DNA from: an uncultured Agathobacter sp.
Lineage (GTDB): Bacteria > Bacillota > Clostridia > Lachnospirales > Lachnospiraceae
Assembly: GCA_934358675.1 (NCBI GenBank)
Contig: CAKRKX010000060.1
Span: 1-15,409, forward strand
Length of the DNA: 15,409 nucleotides
Direction: 5' to 3'
Part shown: one piece after another, positions 12,646 through 15,409 of the stretch
How the letters are laid out: each line of letters starts with the position of its first letter
Numbering within the stretch: position 1 is the first letter of the stretch
Notes under the pieces: model-generated
What the model saw: the letters and a program-made list of their open reading frames with translations, nothing else
Databases searched by the model: none
What the model was told of the DNA's origin: nothing
Made by a program: the position numbers and the translations under genes

Positions 12646-13728
12646 ATGAAAGAAAAAGTTGTTGTGGGAATGTCAGGCGGTGTGGATTCATCGGTTGCTG
12701 CGTATCTGCTCAAGGAGCAGGGATATGATGTCATCGGTGTCACGATGCAGATCTGGCAGGATGAGGATGTGTTCACGCAGTCGCGCGAAGGCGGATGCTG
12801 CGGCTTGTCTGCAGTCGATGATGCGCGCCGCGTGGCAGACCGGTTGGAAATTCCATATTATGTCATGAATTTTAAGGCGGACTTTCAGAAGTCGGTTATC
12901 GATTACTTTGTCGATGAATATGAGAAGGGTCGCACGCCGAATCCGTGCATTGCCTGCAACCGCTACGTGAAGTGGGAGTCGCTTCTGCAGCGCTCTCTGG
13001 AAATCGGCGCGGATTATATCGCAACCGGACACTATGCGCGTATCACGAAGCTGCCGAACGGAAGATACAGCATTCGCAATTCTGTGACCACAGCGAAGGA
13101 CCAGACTTACGCTTTATATAATCTGACGCAGCAGCAGCTTGCACATACGCTCATGCCGGTCGGCGATTATGAGAAGCCGCAGATCCGCAAGATTGCGGAG
13201 GAGATTGGACTTCCGGTTGCAACGAAGCGTGACAGTCAGGATATCTGCTTCGTGCCGGATCACGATTACGCCGGATTTATCGCAAGAGAAACCGGGCGGG
13301 AAAGCCTTCCGGGCAATTTTGTTGATGAGGACGGCAATATCATGGGACAGCATAGGGGACTCATTCATTACACGATCGGACAGCGTAAGGGACTCGGTAT
13401 TCCGAGCGCCACACCAATCTTTGTGAAAGAACTTCGACCGGAGACGAACGAAGTGGTGCTCTGCAAGTCGGAGAGTCTTTTCCGCAGAGAATGTACGGTT
13501 GCGAATGTCAATTATATGGCAGAGGAACGTCTTGTTGAACCAGTGCCGGCAATCGGCAAAGTGCGTTACTCGCATGCAGGAGCGCCGTGCACGCTCTATC
13601 CACAGGCAGACGGAACACTTCGCGTGGTGTTTGACGAGCCGCAGCGTGCGATGACACCGGGGCAGGCGGCAGTGTTCTATCGCGACGATTATGTGCTTTG
13701 TGGCGGAACGATCGAACGGGAAAAATGA
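12646..13728 (+). CDS. mnmA: tRNA-specific 2-thiouridylase MnmA
   Basis: The 360-residue enzyme makes the s2U34 wobble modification in tRNAs for Lys, Glu and Gln. The ATP pyrophosphatase P-loop SGGVDSS (10-16) adenylates the uridine. C104 in CIACNRY aligns with the nucleophilic cysteine of E. coli MnmA, and C201 in SQDICFVP is the second catalytic cysteine. C101 makes the site CxxC instead of the DxxC type seen in E. coli, a pattern associated with Fe-S-dependent thiolases. GHYARI and the YTIGQRKGLG segment are intact and the length is normal. ATG 12646 is preceded by GAGGTAAG. Sulfur probably comes from the IscS encoded upstream, with no TusA relay visible. Confidence 0.95.
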   Translation: MKEKVVVGMSGGVDSSVAAYLLKEQGYDVIGVTMQIWQDEDVFTQSREGGCCGLSAVDDARRVADRLEIPYYVMNFKADFQKSVIDYFVDEYEKGRTPNPCIACNRYVKWESLLQRSLEIGADYIATGHYARITKLPNGRYSIRNSVTTAKDQTYALYNLTQQQLAHTLMPVGDYEKPQIRKIAEEIGLPVATKRDSQDICFVPDHDYAGFIARETGRESLPGNFVDEDGNIMGQHRGLIHYTIGQRKGLGIPSATPIFVKELRPETNEVVLCKSESLFRRECTVANVNYMAEERLVEPVPAIGKVRYSHAGAPCTLYPQADGTLRVVFDEPQRAMTPGQAAVFYRDDYVLCGGTIEREK

Positions 13729-13817
13729 TTTTTTTCGAAGGAATGAGCTGGGATATTGTGAACGATAAACTTGCAAAAGCATCAAGAGAACGAAATTTCT
13801 TAAAAAAGATAGAATAA
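13725..13817 (+). CDS. Possible 30-residue ORF coupled to mnmA (tentative)
   Basis: ATG 13725 overlaps the mnmA stop as ATGA, a layout typical of translational coupling, and the frame runs to TAA at 13815-13817. The product begins MIFFEGMSWDIV and ends in a basic stretch (RERNFLKKIE). There is no good ribosome site of its own, only a GGGAAAA before it, and no recognised family. It may be a real small coupled peptide, a remnant of a longer gene, or chance. The remaining gap to 13915 holds a weak promoter candidate. Confidence 0.25.
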   Translation: MIFFEGMSWDIVNDKLAKASRERNFLKKIE

Positions 13818-13830
13818 TCAGCGAAAAGGG

Positions 13831-13860
13831 TTGCAAATACCGGGTTGTATGATGTAAAGT
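13831..13860 (+). promoter_or_regulatory. Weak promoter candidate for the secreted protein gene
   Basis: TTGCAA (13831-13836) and TAAAGT (13855-13860) are separated by 18 bp. Just downstream, GTACAGTT is repeated in tandem (13865-13872 and 13873-13880). The -10 is poor, so this is tentative. Confidence 0.3.
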
Positions 13861-13915
13861 GATAGTACAGTTGTACAGTTTTGGATTGCGCGTAAAAGAA
13901 AGGAGGCAACAGGAC

Positions 13916-14398
13916 GTGAAAACGATCAGGAATCGAATATTGAGTGGAATGATGGCAATCATGCTTGTTGTTTCGCTTTTGGCAGTAGTGCCGGTTTCTA
14001 CATTTGCAGAGACGCAGTACGTGAAGACTTATACGCAGTCATATGCTTTGAAGGAAGGCCAGATGTACAGTATTCCGCTCAAGATGAAGCAGAATGCGGA
14101 TCTGACGGTTCAGATTACAATTATTGACGGCAAATCCGGCAAGCGTATGTTTGTGGTTCCACAGTTGTGGGAAGATTATGAAATGGGTGAGGGAAACAGT
14201 TCCTCCGACAAGACATTAGGACTGGGACCGGATATGGTGGACAAAGTCACAATTAAGGGTAAAGCCTTAAAGGGAAGCAAATCGGCGATCAGTTTTGGCG
14301 TTGGTTTTGGCGGTGATGTGAAAGTCAGAGTTAAGATTACAAGTGAAAAGAAATGTTTCGTGACCAAGAAGCTTGTCGAGGAGACAAGTGAGGAATAG
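13916..14398 (+). CDS. Secreted protein of unknown function with Sec signal peptide
   Basis: I start this 160-residue protein at GTG 13916 because AAAGGAGG (13899-13906) lies at ideal spacing. The longer frame from 13859 has no ribosome site and would bury the signal peptide. Residues 1-31 form a classical signal: basic KTIRNR, a hydrophobic core, then VSTFA before E32, a good signal peptidase I site. The mature ~129 residues are rich in alternating beta-type segments and Gly/Lys (GLGPDMVDKV, KGKALKGSKS, GVGFGGDVKVRVKI) with one Cys, ending in acidic ETSEE. No cell-wall anchor or known domain is recognised. It could be a small beta-sandwich surface or exported protein. It lies between mnmA and cysK with its own terminator; its context gives no function. 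Confidence 0.75.
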   Translation: MKTIRNRILSGMMAIMLVVSLLAVVPVSTFAETQYVKTYTQSYALKEGQMYSIPLKMKQNADLTVQITIIDGKSGKRMFVVPQLWEDYEMGEGNSSSDKTLGLGPDMVDKVTIKGKALKGSKSAISFGVGFGGDVKVRVKITSEKKCFVTKKLVEETSEE

Positions 14399-14414
14399 AT
14401 TCAGAGCTAAGCAG

Positions 14415-14446
14415 AGCATCGGAGAAATCCGGTGCTTTTTCTTTTT
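14415..14446 (+). terminator. Intrinsic terminator after the secreted protein gene
   Basis: AGCATCGGA (14415-14423) pairs with TCCGGTGCT (14428-14436) with one G-U pair around a GAAA tetraloop, followed by a T-rich tail to 14446. Confidence 0.9.
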
Positions 14447-14467
14447 GGAAAATTCGCAAAAAAGTGG

Positions 14468-14496
14468 TTGACACTCCACCGGAATAGGTGTATATT
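14468..14496 (+). promoter_or_regulatory. Consensus promoter of cysK
   Basis: TTGACA (14468-14473), an exact 17-bp spacer and TATATT (14491-14496). Transcription should start near 14503, about 10 bp before the operator-like palindrome at 14513-14533. Confidence 0.85.
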
Positions 14497-14512
14497 CAAT
14501 ACAACAAATCAA

Positions 14513-14544
14513 TTCCCACTAATACAGTGGGAAAATAAGGAATT
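14513..14544. promoter_or_regulatory. IscR/Rrf2-type operator candidate in the cysK leader
   Basis: TTCCCACT (14513-14520) and AGTGGGAA (14526-14533) are perfect inverted arms around AATAC. The core ACTAATACAGT fits the ACT-RWWWY-AGT centre of E. coli IscR type 1 sites. A GGAATT follows at 14539-14544, as in the Rrf2 promoter region. Its position just after the start site predicts repression. A simple leader RNA hairpin is an alternative. Confidence 0.6.
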
Positions 14545-14585
14545 AGAATTAGAGCGAAAAATAACAATATTCGGAGGACAGGATT

Positions 14586-15409
14586 ATGGCAAACATTTAC
14601 CAGGGAACATTAGGACTTATTGGAAATACCCCACTCGTAGAGTTGACACACATTGAGAAGAAATACGGCTTAGAGTCAAGACTTCTTGCAAAGCTTGAGT
14701 ATTTTAACCCGGCAGGATCTGTTAAGGATCGTATCGCTAAGGAAATGATCGAGCAGGCAGAGAGAGACGGAAAATTAAAAGAAGGTTCTACGATCATCGA
14801 GCCGACATCCGGTAATACCGGAATCGGACTTGCAGCGATCGCAGCAGCCAAGGGATACCGTCTTATCATCGTTCTTCCTGAGACAATGAGCGTTGAGCGT
14901 CGTAACATCATTAAGGCATACGGTGCAGAACTCGTTCTCTCCGATGGAAGCAAGGGAATGAAGGGTGCGATCGCCAAGGCAGAGGAGCTTCACAAAGAGA
15001 TTCCAGACAGCTTCATCCCGGAGCAGTTTGAGAACCCGGCAAACCCGGCAGCTCACAGAAAGACAACCGGTCCGGAGATCTGGGAAGATACCGACGGAGA
15101 GGTTGATGCATTTGTAGCCGGTGTCGGAACAGGCGGAACCATCACAGGTGTCGGCGAATTCTTAAAGAGCAAGAAAGCCGATGTGAAGATCGTAGCAGTT
15201 GAGCCTGCAACATCTGCCGTACTTTCTACCGGTCAGGCAGGCGCACACAAGATTCAGGGTATCGGAGCAGGATTCGTTCCGAACACACTGAATACAGAGA
15301 TCTATGATGAGATCATCCCTGTATCGAACGAGGATTCCTTCGCATTAGGCAAGGAGATCGCCAAGGAGGAAGGCGTGCTGGTAGGTATCTCTTCCGGTGC
15401 AGCGTTATA
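14586..15409 (+). CDS. cysK: Cysteine synthase A (O-acetylserine sulfhydrylase), 3' end outside window
   Basis: The 274 visible residues cover all but roughly the last 30 of a normal ~305-residue enzyme. It is a PLP enzyme that joins sulfide to O-acetylserine to make cysteine. PLP lysine K47 lies in NPAGSVKDR, the substrate loop is PTSGNTGIG (73-81), the phosphate cradle is GTGGT (181-185), and GISSGAA (267-272) binds the pyridine nitrogen. Start ATG 14586 is fixed by CGGAGG at 14572-14577. It has its own strong promoter and an Rrf2-like operator. In Bacillus, CysK also binds CymR and boosts its repression, so its closeness to an Rrf2 gene is notable. Its codon use is biased as in highly expressed genes. 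Confidence 0.96.
   Translation, partial: MANIYQGTLGLIGNTPLVELTHIEKKYGLESRLLAKLEYFNPAGSVKDRIAKEMIEQAERDGKLKEGSTIIEPTSGNTGIGLAAIAAAKGYRLIIVLPETMSVERRNIIKAYGAELVLSDGSKGMKGAIAKAEELHKEIPDSFIPEQFENPANPAAHRKTTGPEIWEDTDGEVDAFVAGVGTGGTITGVGEFLKSKKADVKIVAVEPATSAVLSTGQAGAHKIQGIGAGFVPNTLNTEIYDEIIPVSNEDSFALGKEIAKEEGVLVGISSGAAL

Noticed and set aside
13114..13962. 282-codon minus-strand open frame over mnmA and downstream
   Set aside because: It is antisense to intact mnmA, with shadow-type composition and no homology that I recognise.

Overview
The window looks like a chromosomal segment of a Firmicute of class Clostridia, most likely family Lachnospiraceae. Grounds: strong AGGAGG-type ribosome sites, a DeaD-like helicase with a DbpA-type tail, a CUT1 sugar transporter without its own ATPase, a DUF4321-like membrane protein, an Rrf2-iscS-iscU-mnmA gene order, and mixed AT/GC codon use. 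This is judged from family resemblance only; no species is claimed. Twelve complete protein genes are well supported, plus two genes cut by the window edges and two tentative small genes (42 and 30 codons). No rRNA, tRNA, CRISPR array, transposase or phage gene is visible.

Layout. (1) 1-3664: the 3' end of an M23/LytM-type gene whose metal-site histidines are replaced (SpoIIQ-like), then a TPR-GGDEF diguanylate cyclase and a DEAD-box RNA helicase, probably one transcription unit. (2) 3665-4221: a compact free-standing unit (promoter, ribosome site, 42-codon ORF, terminator), then a palindrome-rich control region. (3) 4222-8518: a carbohydrate ABC transporter operon (binding lipoprotein, two permeases) ending in a LacI-type repressor. 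Two AACGTT-centred operators lie just downstream of the operon promoter, so the repressor probably controls its own operon. A hairpin after the binding-protein gene may set a high binding-protein to permease ratio. (4) 8519-9989: an unusual three-arm CCCGGG double hairpin, a patatin-like lipase gene, and a convergent DUF4321-like gene, separated by a two-way terminator. (5) 9990-13728: an Rrf2 regulator with three IscR-like cysteines, cysteine desulfurase, Fe-S scaffold and, after three 52-bp-period hairpin repeats, the tRNA 2-thiouridylase MnmA. (6) 13729-15409: a secreted protein of unknown function and the start of cysK, which has a strong promoter followed by an IscR-like palindrome.

How the genes fit together. 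Regions 5 and 6 form a cysteine and sulfur-trafficking module. CysK makes cysteine, IscS takes sulfur from it, IscU builds Fe-S clusters, MnmA thiolates tRNA wobble uridine, and the Rrf2 protein is the obvious candidate regulator. GGAATT-containing sites occur in front of both the Rrf2 gene and cysK. In Bacillus the Rrf2 protein CymR uses CysK as co-regulator, so this locus may hold both partners, yet here the Rrf2 protein also carries IscR-like cysteines. The best candidates for something undescribed are the 42-codon transcription unit, the 52-bp hairpin repeats before mnmA, the alternative CCCGGG hairpins, and the Rrf2/cysK control circuit.
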